Below, one piece after another: positions 25,836 to 33,818 of a stretch of 64,000 nucleotides of DNA. Location of the stretch: assembly GCA_046349435.1 (NCBI GenBank), contig JAXMCI010000007.1:166078-230077 (forward strand), written 5' to 3'. The DNA comes from JAXMCI01 sp046349435. Lineage in GTDB: Bacteria > Pseudomonadota > Alphaproteobacteria > Dongiales > Dongiaceae. How positions within the stretch are numbered: the first letter of the stretch is position 1; each line of letters opens with the position of its first letter. Below the pieces are notes generated by a model that searched no databases, was not told the origin of the DNA, and worked only from the letters and a program-made list of their open reading frames with translations. A program made the position numbers and the translations under genes.

Positions 25836-26315
25836 ATGGCCGATCCGCAGGGCGACGAGCGACGCTCGCCGCAGACCCAGTTCAGCGACCCCGCCCACAA
25901 CGGCGCCGATCCCGGCCGCGACTCGATGGAGGCCAGCCTGGCCGAGATGGAGCGGGCACGCTCGGCCAATGCCGCGCCATCCCAGGAGGAGGGCGGCGAG
26001 GAACACGGCGGCCAGGAGGGCGGCATCGGCGAGACGCTCCGCGGCGCCGCCGAGACCACCCGCCGTACGGCCGAGCGGGCCGCCGGCACCGCGCGCGAGA
26101 CGGCCGGCCAGGCTGCCGAGGCGACCCGCGAGGCGGCCGAGCAGCTGGGCGGCCAGGCGCGCGACATGGCCGGGCAGGCCTATCAGGCCGGTCAGGAGGC
26201 CGTCCGCGAGGTCGGTCGCCGCGCGGCCGAGCAGCCCTGGGTCGCCGTGGGGGTGGGCTTCGCCGTCGGCTACCTGCTCGCCTGGCTGATCCATGGCGAG
26301 CGCCGCTGGAGCTGA
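25836..26315 (+). CDS. DUF883/YqjD-like membrane-anchored protein
   Basis: The 159-residue protein has an acidic N-terminus and a long Ala-rich amphipathic region with apolipoprotein-like heptads (GAAETTRRTAERAAGTARET, AEQLGGQARDMAGQ). One C-terminal membrane segment, PWVAVGVGFAVGYLLAWLIHG, follows. YqjD/ElaB proteins of this layout sit in the inner membrane and bind ribosomes in stationary phase in E. coli. AAAGGA upstream of the ATG supports the start. It shares its intergenic region with csbD. Confidence 0.8.
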   Translation: MADPQGDERRSPQTQFSDPAHNGADPGRDSMEASLAEMERARSANAAPSQEEGGEEHGGQEGGIGETLRGAAETTRRTAERAAGTARETAGQAAEATREAAEQLGGQARDMAGQAYQAGQEAVREVGRRAAEQPWVAVGVGFAVGYLLAWLIHGERRWS

Positions 26316-26364
26316 GCCGCTGGCACGCCCGGCCGCGCTGCAGCGCGGTCGGGCGTGCCCCTTC

Positions 26365-27225
26365 TCAGGCGACGATCTCGCCGCCGTTCGGGTGCAGCAC
26401 CTGCCCGCTGATGTAGCTGGCATCGGCGGAGGCGAGGAAGACGTAGCACGGCGCCACCTCGTCGGGCTGGCCCGGCCGCCGCATCGGCACGTCGGCGCCG
26501 AATGTCTCCACCTTCTCTTCGCCGAAGGTCGAGGGGATGAGCGGCGTCCAGATCGGCCCGGGCGCCACCGCGTTGACGCGGATGCCGCGCTCGGCGAGCG
26601 AGATCGAGAGCGAGCGGGTGAAGGCCAGGATCGCCCCCTTGGTCGCCGAATAGTCGATCAGCTGCGGGCTGCCCCGGAAGGCGGTCACCGAGGTGGTGTT
26701 GATGATCGCCGCACCCGCCTCGAGATGCGGCAGCGCCGCCCTGGTCAGGTGGAACATCGCGAAGATGTTGGTCCGGAAGGTGCGCTCGAGCTGCTCCGGC
26801 GAGATCTTCTCGATCGAGTCCTGCGGGTGCTGCTCGGCGGCGTTGTTCACCAGGATATCGAGCCCGCCCAGCCCGCCCGTCGTGCGCTCCACGACCTCGC
26901 GGCAGAACGCCTCGTCCCCGATGTCCCCCAGCAGGACCAGGGCCCGTCGTCCCTCCGCCTCGATCGCCTGCCGCGTCTCCTCGGCATCGTCCTTCTCCTC
27001 GAGCCCGACGATCGCCACGTCGGCGCCCTCCTTGGCGAAGAGGATGGCGACCGCCCGGCCGATCCCGCTGTCCCCGCCCGTCACCAGGGCGACCTTTCCC
27101 TCGAGCTTGCCGGCCGCCCGATAGTCCTCGCCATGCGATCTCGGGCGCGGTTCCATCTCGCTCTCGCGGCCCGGCTGGCGGTCCTGGTGCTGCCGCGGCA
27201 GCGTCCTTCCTTCGGTGTCTGGCAT
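26365..27225 (-). CDS. Short-chain dehydrogenase/reductase (YhdF-like)
   Basis: The 286-residue SDR is preceded by a polar Arg/Glu-rich tail of about 40 residues. It has VALVTGGDSGIGRAVAILFA (NAD(P) site), ILVNNAAEQHPQ and the catalytic Ser with YSATKGAILAFTRSL (YxxxK); HPNGGEIVA closes the chain. The family occurs in stress regulons as general carbonyl reductases. A GGAAC-N16-GGTT element upstream fits control by the EcfG general stress sigma factor. Confidence 0.88.
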   Translation of the reverse strand: MPDTEGRTLPRQHQDRQPGRESEMEPRPRSHGEDYRAAGKLEGKVALVTGGDSGIGRAVAILFAKEGADVAIVGLEEKDDAEETRQAIEAEGRRALVLLGDIGDEAFCREVVERTTGGLGGLDILVNNAAEQHPQDSIEKISPEQLERTFRTNIFAMFHLTRAALPHLEAGAAIINTTSVTAFRGSPQLIDYSATKGAILAFTRSLSISLAERGIRVNAVAPGPIWTPLIPSTFGEEKVETFGADVPMRRPGQPDEVAPCYVFLASADASYISGQVLHPNGGEIVA

Positions 27226-27267
27226 CGATGATCTCCACTGCCGGCTCGGATGCCGGGATCAACCGCA

Positions 27268-27292
27268 AACCTCGCCCGCCCCGCGCGGTTCC
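27268..27292 (-). promoter_or_regulatory. EcfG-like general stress promoter for the SDR gene
   Basis: Read on the minus strand, GGAAC (27292-27288), a 16-base spacer and GGTT (27271-27268) differ at one base from the alphaproteobacterial EcfG consensus GGAAC-N16/17-CGTT. It lies 43 bases before the SDR start. Confidence 0.4.
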
Positions 27293-27307
27293 GGCGCGGC
27301 AAGCGAA

Positions 27308-27336
27308 ACGGGCGCGGCCGCAGCGGCCGCGCCCGT
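27308..27336 (-). terminator. Strong hairpin terminator after the DUF4142 gene
   Basis: ACGGGCGCGGCCG (27308-27320) and its exact complement (27324-27336) form a 13-pair stem with a three-base loop. On the minus strand it comes 30 bases after the DUF4142 stop and is followed by TTTCG, a short T-tract. Confidence 0.65.
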
Positions 27337-27366
27337 GTAGGACTTTTCGCCTATCTTGGTAGGTGC

Positions 27367-27924
27367 TCAGCTGGTGCGGTTCTTGGCGAGCGCGACGACC
27401 GCGTCGTGATGCTGCTGCAGAATGGGCAGGGTCTGCGCCGCGAACTGCTTGAGCTCGGGGTCGCCGCCCGTCTCGGACTCGGTCCGGAACAGGGCCACGG
27501 CCTGCTGGTGCGCCTTGACCTGGTTCTGGATGTAGGCGTGATCGAAGGCGGCGCCGGACAGCTTCTCCAGGCGGGCCTGCTCGGCCTTGTGCTTGGCGTC
27601 GAGCGCGGCCGGCAGCGTGATCTGCTTGGCGGCGGCGAGCTGCTTCAGCTGGTCGTTCGCCTTGGTGTGGTCGTCGATCATCCGCTGGGCGAACTGCTTG
27701 ACCTCGTCGCTCTTCGCCTTGTCGAGCGCCAGCTGCGCCTCGGCCACCTCGGCCATGCCGGCAACGGCCGCCTGATGGACGAAGGTCTGGTCGCTCTTGG
27801 ACAGGGTCGCCGCGGCGGCCGCGACCTGCGTGCCGGTCGCCGGCTGCTGCGCCGCCTGCCCGGCCAGGGCCGGGGCGGCGGCCAGCGCCGCGCAGACGGC
27901 CATGGGAAGGAGTGCTCGCTTCAT
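27367..27924 (-). CDS. DUF4142 secreted stress protein
   Basis: The 185-residue periplasmic protein has a signal peptide (MKRALLPMAVCAALAAAPALA) and a four-helix ferritin-like DUF4142 domain: FVHQAAVAGMAEVAEAQLAL, then SDEVKQFAQRMIDDHTKAND, ending LPILQQHHDAVVAL. The conserved HTKAN and QHH histidines are present. The function of the family is unknown; it is repeatedly found in stress regulons. An exact EcfG-type promoter lies 73 bases upstream. Confidence 0.88.
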   Translation of the reverse strand: MKRALLPMAVCAALAAAPALAGQAAQQPATGTQVAAAAATLSKSDQTFVHQAAVAGMAEVAEAQLALDKAKSDEVKQFAQRMIDDHTKANDQLKQLAAAKQITLPAALDAKHKAEQARLEKLSGAAFDHAYIQNQVKAHQQAVALFRTESETGGDPELKQFAAQTLPILQQHHDAVVALAKNRTS

Positions 27925-27996
27925 CGTTCTTCCATCTGTTGGGGGTTGCCGGGGCGTGGCGGCCGCGAGCCGCCGGCGCCCCGTTCGTCGCACTCC

Positions 27997-28021
27997 AACG
28001 CCCCCTCCGCGCCGATGTTCC
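27997..28021 (-). promoter_or_regulatory. EcfG general stress promoter of the DUF4142 gene
   Basis: On the minus strand GGAAC (28021-28017) and CGTT (28000-27997) are separated by exactly 16 bases, a full match to the EcfG consensus of alphaproteobacteria. The start codon lies 73 bases downstream. Confidence 0.65.
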
Positions 28022-28094
28022 AACCGCCGCGAGGAACCTGCCGGGGCCGTGCGGAATTCCTCACGCAAGGCGTGGCAACGAGACGGAGCAGCTC

Positions 28095-28487
28095 ATGGCG
28101 ACAGGACGATCCTCCTCGGCACGGCCGGGCGACGACCTGCTCTCGCAGACCGCGGAGAACTGGGTCGGCGAGCAGGACAGCACCTTCAGCGACCCGGCCC
28201 TCGACAGCCCGGCCAACCACGGCACGGCCAGCGAGCTGCAATCCCAGCCGGCGCGCGGCGACAACGGGCGGCGCGAGACGGCCGGCAATGCGGCTGCGCC
28301 GCTCTACGATCACGACGACTACGACGCGTGGCGCCGCGCCCGGCTGGCCGCCCTCGACGAGGACTACCGCCTCTGGCGCACGGAGCGCGGGGCCTTGCTC
28401 GACCGCGGCTACGGGCGCTGGCGCGACGCCGGCGGCGGCCGGTTCGAGGAGTTCCCGGACTGGATGGACAGCTGGCGCGACGCGTAG
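28095..28487 (+). CDS. Small hydrophilic hypothetical protein of the stress cluster
   Basis: The 130-residue cytoplasmic protein is unusually rich in Asp, Arg, Trp and Tyr. Its C-terminal half is YDHDDYDAWRRARLAALDED, then YRLWRTERGALLDRGYGRW, then FEEFPDWMDSW. GGAG eight bases ahead supports the ATG. It is divergent from the DUF4142 gene and convergent with the Fic-domain gene, which ends seven bases away. Similar short acidic/aromatic proteins are common in alphaproteobacterial stress regulons, but I cannot name a family. Confidence 0.7.
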   Translation: MATGRSSSARPGDDLLSQTAENWVGEQDSTFSDPALDSPANHGTASELQSQPARGDNGRRETAGNAAAPLYDHDDYDAWRRARLAALDEDYRLWRTERGALLDRGYGRWRDAGGGRFEEFPDWMDSWRDA

Positions 28488-28494
28488 GACGCGG

Positions 28495-31284
28495 TCAGGC
28501 GATCTCGCCCCGCGACACCCTGCCGAACTGGGCCTGGCCCTCGCGCATCTCGGCGACCAGCTCGTCGAGCGCGTAGCCGTCGAACATGTTCGGCTCGCGC
28601 AGGATCGCCGGGCTGAGCCCGTTGTCGATCAGCAGCCGGTTCATCACCAGGAACGAGACGGTGCGGATGTTGCCGTCCTCGAAGACGTGGCTCTGGTCGA
28701 GCGCCTGGCAGCAGCGGGCGATGGCGCGCAGCCGGTCGTCCTCGCTCCCGGCCCGCGCCAGCTCGGCGCGATAGCTGTTGAAGATGTCGTTCACGCGGCC
28801 GCGGCATTGGTCGGCGCTGCGCACGTCCGACCAGACCTGGTCCTGAGCATCCGCGCGAGCGCGCAGAGCGAGGCGGAACCACGGGGGCTGGCCCTGCTCC
28901 GCGATGCTGCGCTCGAGCTGCTCGCGCCCCGCGATCGTGACGTTGCCGCGGCGTAGCGGATCCTCCGGATTGACCGGCTTCAACGAGTAGCCGACGCCGA
29001 CGTTGGTGCCGTCATTGGTGCGGTAGCCCGTCTTGAGCCGGCCCTCCTCCAGCTTCTCCGGCATGATCGTCGGCTTGCTGTAGACGCCGCGGACGCACGC
29101 ATCGTGCAGCTGCTCATAGCTGGTCGCGTCGAGCGCCCGGCCCGCACGGGCATCGGCGAGCATCAACGTCAGGCCGTTGAGCATGCCCGCCATGTAGCCC
29201 TGCTCGTTCTCGAACCCGTACTCGCCGCGGCTCGCCTGCAAGTGCCCGTCCATGACCATTCGCCAGGCCTGTCCGCCCGGGAAGTCGCCGAGGCGGCCGC
29301 CGCGCGCCATCTCGGCCTCGAGGTTGAGCTGCGCCTCCGCCTTGTCGACAATGCTGAGCGCCTTGGCCTCGCGCGTCGGGCCGATGCTCTGAGCGCGGAC
29401 CTCTTTGCGCAGCTCGTCCAGCACGGCCTTCGGGTCGAGCGGACGCTCGGAGCGGGCATTGGCTTCGAGCCGCGCGGCGCAGAGCTCGGCCATGGCGCCG
29501 CAGAAGCTGCCCGACGCAGCCCTTCCCAATGGCCCGCCCGCCTGCAGATTCGGCTCGCTCTTCAGCCGCTTCAGGATCTCCTCGGACTTTTCCGCGAGCT
29601 TGTCCGGCGTGACGGTGCCCGCGCGCACCGACCGGCGCAGCTCGGCCGCCTGCAATGCGGCGTCCTGCGCTGGCGAGAACGCCGCATGCTCCCGGACGAT
29701 GAAGCCGGCGCCGAACGCCCGGTCGAGCCCGTCGGCGACTTCCGATTGGGCGGTGTCGAACGCCCTGACGTCGAGGCGGTTGGCGCTCAGAGCCTGGCGC
29801 ACCGCCTGACGGGCGGCGTCCGAGAGCGGGACCCGCGGCTCCTCGCCATCCCGCGGAGGAGCGAGCCACTTCGCCTCGAACCGGTTGATGGCTTCGCCGA
29901 GGCGGGCCTGGTCGTCCGGGTCCGGCCGGAGTCCGTCCGCCCGCCCCTGCAGCGCCCTCAGCTCCGTGAGGAACTCGATCCTGGATCTCTGCCCCATGGC
30001 CAGGGCGCCGTCGACGAATTCCTCCCCGAGAATGGAATTGCCGGCGGTCGCGAGCTCGATGAGGTGCTGCGTCCTCTGCTCCGGGCCGCTGAAGACGGCC
30101 TCGACCAGCGCCTGGCGCTCGGCGCGCCGCGCCTTCGCCTCGGCCTCGTCGGCGATCTGGTCGAGCGCCTTGCCGGTTTTGGCCCGCTCCGACGACGCCA
30201 GGCCCGTGTCGTCGGATACCCGAACGATGTCCTCGTCGCGGGTCGCGCCGAGCGGACCTGCGCGAAGGCTGAGCTGCGCGGCGAGCGACTGCGCCATGCC
30301 GCTCAGGCTCATCATCGCCCCGCCGCGCGCCACGTTGCCCCTGACCCGGTCGTCGGCGCCGGTGCAGACCAGGCGCAGCGCGCCCTGGCTCCCGAGGCCG
30401 TTGGCGAGAGCCCGCCTCCTCGCGCCGGGCTCGAGGCTGCGTATCGCCTCGTCCATGCCGCGCTGCTGGAAATCCTTGAGGGTGTCCTGGTTGATGTCGA
30501 CGCCCTCGGCCAGCATCCACTCATGGAGGGCCGCACCGGCCGTCTGCAGGGCAGTCACGGTAGTCGGGCCATCGGCGCCGTCGGCCAGCTTCCCGATGGC
30601 CTCAGTCATGCGGCCGACGAAGACCTTGCGCGCGTCCGCCGCGCCGTCGATCCCGGCACTACCGAGCCGCTGCACGTCGGCGAGGGCTTTCGCGGCGATC
30701 TGGCGAGCCTCGCTGTAGGACACCCGGTTCCTGCCGCCCTCGGCCCGGGCCAGGAATGCCTCCTTGAACCGCTGCTCGTAAGCCTCGGTCTGGCGCTTGC
30801 CGAGTCTGCTCGGATCGATGCCTCGCGCCGCGCAGATCTCCCGGAATGCAGGCGAGAACTCGCCATCGACCCCGCGCACGCGATGGTCGAGGAGAAAGGC
30901 CTGATGAACCCGGTGGTTCTGGTGGATGAGCCGGCTCGCCTCCAGCTCCGCGGCCCGTCCCTGCTTCCAGGTCATCGCAGTCGTGCCGTGCGCGTCCAGG
31001 CCGGCGCGGCCCAGCGCCACGCCCGCCAGCGTGTCGCCGTACCGGTCGCTCAGGAGGGTGCGAAAGGTGTCGAGAGCCGCCTGCTGGCGTCCCTGGGCCT
31101 GCTGCTGGCGGCGGGCGTTGTCGGCGGCACTGCTGAACAACGCGGTAACGCCGGCGGTGAAGCGCTGCCACCGCGTGCCGACGTTGGCGAGGGACTGCCG
31201 GCCGCGGTCCTGGGTAAGCTCGATTGCGCCCTGCCGCGCCTCCAGCCCGACGCGCCGGAAGTCGCCGAGACCGACGCCGGTCAT
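28495..31284 (-). CDS. Putative type III secretion effector with C-terminal Fic-like motif
   Basis: This 929-residue soluble protein has no signal peptide or membrane segment and is largely helical (Ala/Arg/Glu/Gln-rich). The start MTGVGLGDFRRVGLEARQ overlaps the stop of a CesT-like chaperone gene (ATGA), the classic chaperone-effector arrangement. Near the C-terminus, ARCCQALDQS leads into HVFEDGNIRT (His866 to Thr875), matching the Fic/Doc core HxFx(D/E)GNxR, followed by a hydrophobic helix VSFLVMNRLLIDNGL. Fic enzymes attach AMP, UMP or phosphocholine to target proteins. The motif has Ile for the second Gly and Ser for the second Arg. The central 750 residues match nothing I recognise. Secretion and activity are inferred. 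Confidence 0.72.
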   Translation of the reverse strand: MTGVGLGDFRRVGLEARQGAIELTQDRGRQSLANVGTRWQRFTAGVTALFSSAADNARRQQQAQGRQQAALDTFRTLLSDRYGDTLAGVALGRAGLDAHGTTAMTWKQGRAAELEASRLIHQNHRVHQAFLLDHRVRGVDGEFSPAFREICAARGIDPSRLGKRQTEAYEQRFKEAFLARAEGGRNRVSYSEARQIAAKALADVQRLGSAGIDGAADARKVFVGRMTEAIGKLADGADGPTTVTALQTAGAALHEWMLAEGVDINQDTLKDFQQRGMDEAIRSLEPGARRRALANGLGSQGALRLVCTGADDRVRGNVARGGAMMSLSGMAQSLAAQLSLRAGPLGATRDEDIVRVSDDTGLASSERAKTGKALDQIADEAEAKARRAERQALVEAVFSGPEQRTQHLIELATAGNSILGEEFVDGALAMGQRSRIEFLTELRALQGRADGLRPDPDDQARLGEAINRFEAKWLAPPRDGEEPRVPLSDAARQAVRQALSANRLDVRAFDTAQSEVADGLDRAFGAGFIVREHAAFSPAQDAALQAAELRRSVRAGTVTPDKLAEKSEEILKRLKSEPNLQAGGPLGRAASGSFCGAMAELCAARLEANARSERPLDPKAVLDELRKEVRAQSIGPTREAKALSIVDKAEAQLNLEAEMARGGRLGDFPGGQAWRMVMDGHLQASRGEYGFENEQGYMAGMLNGLTLMLADARAGRALDATSYEQLHDACVRGVYSKPTIMPEKLEEGRLKTGYRTNDGTNVGVGYSLKPVNPEDPLRRGNVTIAGREQLERSIAEQGQPPWFRLALRARADAQDQVWSDVRSADQCRGRVNDIFNSYRAELARAGSEDDRLRAIARCCQALDQSHVFEDGNIRTVSFLVMNRLLIDNGLSPAILREPNMFDGYALDELVAEMREGQAQFGRVSRGEIA

Positions 31285-31745
31285 GCGAGCATCATCGGCA
31301 AGAGCCCGCCCGAAGGCCTGTCGCCGTCGGGTCGGCCGGGATCCTCGCCCTCGGCCTCGAGAGCCTGCTGCAGCCGCAGGGCGGTGTCGCCGAACTGCTC
31401 CAGGATGCGCGCCAGCCCGGCCCCCGTCAGGCCCTCGAGGGGCACGCTCTGCTGCAGCACCACGGCGTCGGAGCCGGGCTCGAGCGCGAACACTGGCCGC
31501 CCCGCCCCGCCGAGGAAGTTGGCCCGCAGCATCTCGCGCAGCACCGCCGGCCCCGGCTCGACCGTGTCGAGGCAGCACATCAGGTGCAGCGCGTCCTCGC
31601 CGCCGCGCGCCCCGAGCGTGACGATTGCCGCGCCGCCATCAAGTACCAGCGTCGCCGCGCCGTCCTCGTCGAGGGTCAGATCGCCGATCCCGATCAGCCC
31701 GCCGAGCTCCTGCAGCAGGGCGCTCGCCCGCTCGTTCGTCGCCAT
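31281..31745 (-). CDS. CesT/Tir-family type III secretion chaperone
   Basis: The 154-residue acidic protein has the CesT fold pattern: NERASALLQELGGLIGIGDL, then LDEDGAATLVLDGGAAIVTL, a hydrophobic strand LHLMCCLDTVEP, and VLREMLRANFLGGAGRPVFA. A final strand plus helix (VVLQQSVPLEGL...LEQFGDTALRLQQAL) completes it. Such dimers bind the N-terminal region of one effector and hold it ready for export. The gene overlaps the Fic-domain gene by four bases, which names its likely client. AGGGGGG six bases ahead favours this ATG over an in-frame start 37 codons earlier. No apparatus gene is in the window. Confidence 0.75.
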   Translation of the reverse strand: MATNERASALLQELGGLIGIGDLTLDEDGAATLVLDGGAAIVTLGARGGEDALHLMCCLDTVEPGPAVLREMLRANFLGGAGRPVFALEPGSDAVVLQQSVPLEGLTGAGLARILEQFGDTALRLQQALEAEGEDPGRPDGDRPSGGLLPMMLA

Positions 31746-31852
31746 CCGCCACCCCCCTGCGTGACCGGCCCGCCGCGGCAAAGCTGTCGGGTGCATTTTG
31801 CCACGCTGCGGCGCGAGGTCGCAATCGTCAGGAAGGTGCGGTTGGCAGCCGT

Positions 31853-32446
31853 TCACCCGGCGACCGGCCGCTCCATCGCCAGCGTCGGGGTCTGGATGGC
31901 ATCCATCGGGACGTCGTGCGGCTGCGGCGCGATGCTGTCGAGCCGCTGGCAGTCATAGCCGATGCCGACGGCGCGCGGGCGCGGCTGCGCCGCCGCCAGG
32001 GTGCGGTCGTAGAAGCCGCCGCCATAGCCGAGCCGGAAGCAGCCGGGATCGAACCCCACCAGCGGCACCCAGGCGAGGTCGGGGGCCACCGGCGGCCCCT
32101 CCGCCGGGATCGGGATGTTCCAGATCCCCTGCTCCATGCGGATGCCCGGCCGCCATTCGCGGAACTCGAGCGGCTGCCCCTTGGCCACCACCACCGGCAG
32201 CGCGAAGCGCAGCCCCTCGGCGATCAGCCGGCGGGCCAGCGGCCGGCCGTCGAACTCGCCGCGGAACGGCCAGTAGAAGCCGATCAGCCCGGGAGCCGAG
32301 CGGCGGGTCAGCGCCTCGAGGCGCTCGGCGATCGCCGCGTCGGCTGCGGCCCGCTCCGGCCGGGGGATCGCCAGCCGCGCGGCGATCAGGCGCTCGCGCT
32401 CCGCCTTGCGCCAGGCGCGGATCGCCGGCCAGTCGCCCGCCGGCAC
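31853..32446 (-). CDS. 5-formyltetrahydrofolate cyclo-ligase
   Basis: This 197-residue ATP-dependent enzyme converts 5-formyl-THF to 5,10-methenyl-THF. It has the N-terminal basic helix WRKAERERLIAARLAIP, FYWPFRGEFDGRPL, and the family signature FDPGCFRLGYGGGFYDRTLA near the end. A GTG (32446) is taken as the start; a TTG two codons earlier overlaps the upstream stop (TTGA) and is equally possible. It is directly downstream of the nitronate monooxygenase gene and probably co-transcribed. Confidence 0.88.
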   Translation of the reverse strand: MPAGDWPAIRAWRKAERERLIAARLAIPRPERAAADAAIAERLEALTRRSAPGLIGFYWPFRGEFDGRPLARRLIAEGLRFALPVVVAKGQPLEFREWRPGIRMEQGIWNIPIPAEGPPVAPDLAWVPLVGFDPGCFRLGYGGGFYDRTLAAAQPRPRAVGIGYDCQRLDSIAPQPHDVPMDAIQTPTLAMERPVAG

Positions 32447-32448
32447 GC

Positions 32449-33456
32449 TCAACGCGCGGCCAGCCGGTCGAGGATGGCGACCGCCTCGACCACCATCGCC
32501 CGGACCACCTCGCCGGCCGGCCGGACGCGGTCGACCATGCCGCAGGTCTGGCCGGCGAAGGCCGCCAGCGGCTCGAACGCGCCGGTCATGTTGCGCAGCG
32601 GCGAGTCGGTGCTGAAGCGGTAGATCGGCCGCCCTTCCTCCTCGGCCACCGGCTCGCGCGGGAAGTCGTCGGGCCCGTGCCCGAGCAGGCGGTCGCGATA
32701 TTCCTCGGTGATGCTGTTGGCGAGCGTGCGGACCGGCGAGCGCGGCGGCCAGTTGATGGCGAAGACGTCGGAGTAGACGGTATCCTCCGATCCCGCCTCG
32801 ACGATCCGCTGCTTGTGGTAGTCGTGGGCGAACGATTCGCGGGTCGCCAGGAAGGCGGTGCCGCAATGGATCCCCTGCGCGCCCAGCGCCAGCGCCGCGA
32901 CGAGCCCCGCGCCGCTGGCGAAACCGCCGGAGCCGATCACCGGCACCGGCAGCGCCGCCGCCAGCTGCGGCAGCAGCACCAGCGAGCCGACCGTGCCGTG
33001 CACGTGGCCGCCGGCCTCCACCCCCTGGGCGATCACCAGGTCGGCGCCGGCCGCCACCGCCTCCCGGCCGGCCGCCAGCGTGCCGACCTGGTAGGCGACC
33101 AGGCAGCCGGCGGCATGGGCCCGGCGCACGAGATCGGGCCGCACCTCCCAGAAGAAGCAGAGGGAGTGCACCTTGGCGGCGAAGCAGACCTCGAGCTCCG
33201 CCTCGAGCAGCTCGGGCCTGGTGCCGTACGGGATCAGGTTGACGCCGAAGGGCCGGCCGGTGGCGGCGCGCACGGCCGCGATCTCGCGCTCGATGGTGGC
33301 GGGGCTCTCCCGCACCATGCCGAGATAGCCGTAGGCGCCGGCCTCCGACACCGCGGCGACGAGCTCCGAACGGGCCGGCCCGCCCATGCCGGCCTGCAGG
33401 ATCGGGTAGTCGCAGCCGAGCAGGCTGCAGGCGGGGGTGCGCAGCGCGGTGCTCAT
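32449..33456 (-). CDS. Nitronate monooxygenase (2-nitropropane dioxygenase family)
   Basis: The 335-residue FMN-binding TIM-barrel enzyme has PILQAGMGGPARSELVAAVS, VNLIPYG, DLVIAQGVEAGGHVHGTVGS (the GGH histidine is the catalytic base) and VIGSGGFASGAGLVAALALG for FMN phosphate. It oxidises toxic alkyl nitronates such as propionate 3-nitronate. It sits between a small acidic protein gene and 5-FCL, all on the minus strand. Confidence 0.88.
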   Translation of the reverse strand: MSTALRTPACSLLGCDYPILQAGMGGPARSELVAAVSEAGAYGYLGMVRESPATIEREIAAVRAATGRPFGVNLIPYGTRPELLEAELEVCFAAKVHSLCFFWEVRPDLVRRAHAAGCLVAYQVGTLAAGREAVAAGADLVIAQGVEAGGHVHGTVGSLVLLPQLAAALPVPVIGSGGFASGAGLVAALALGAQGIHCGTAFLATRESFAHDYHKQRIVEAGSEDTVYSDVFAINWPPRSPVRTLANSITEEYRDRLLGHGPDDFPREPVAEEEGRPIYRFSTDSPLRNMTGAFEPLAAFAGQTCGMVDRVRPAGEVVRAMVVEAVAILDRLAAR

Positions 33457-33463
33457 CGCCGCC

Positions 33464-33685
33464 TCACGACGGCTTGGCGGCGCTCTCGCTCTCGGCCGGG
33501 ATCGTGTACTCCGCCGCGAGGCGCTGCTCCAGCTCCACCAGGTCGTCGGGCACCGCCATGTTGGTCGCCCGCATCTGGTTGAGGAGCGTGGTCAGCCGCA
33601 TCAGCAGCTCGTGCCCGTCGACCGCCTCGCCCTCCATCTCCTCGAGCAGCATGGCGAGGCCGACCTCGAGCTCCTGTTCGTCCAT
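33464..33685 (-). CDS. Small acidic hypothetical protein (73 residues)
   Basis: The product, starting MDEQELEVGLAMLLEEME, is a short mostly helical protein with many Glu and Leu (LLMRLTTLLNQMRATNMA, VPDDLVELEQRLAAEY). GAGGAG seven bases before the ATG is a good ribosome site, and the stop is seven bases from the nitronate monooxygenase start, suggesting an operon. No family is recognised; it could be a small regulatory or antitoxin-like protein, but nothing shows that. Confidence 0.65.
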   Translation of the reverse strand: MDEQELEVGLAMLLEEMEGEAVDGHELLMRLTTLLNQMRATNMAVPDDLVELEQRLAAEYTIPAESESAAKPS

Positions 33686-33818
33686 CTTGCGCTCCTCCGC
33701 GGCCGCACCGGCCGCCCTGGCCCTCATAGCCGGTCCATTCTAGGCGATGGGCGCCGGGCGGCGATACCCCGCGGCGTCCGCCTGAGCCCCGCTTGGGGGC
33801 ATGCAGCCGGGCGGCAGG

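Noticed and set aside
28495..31745. A complete type III secretion locus
   Set aside because: No ATPase, export gate, needle or secretin gene lies nearby; only an effector-chaperone pair is supported.
29104..31764. An 886-residue plus-strand frame opposite the Fic-domain gene
   Set aside because: It has no recognisable motif or ribosome site; the minus-strand pair has motifs, a 4-base overlap and a good ribosome site.
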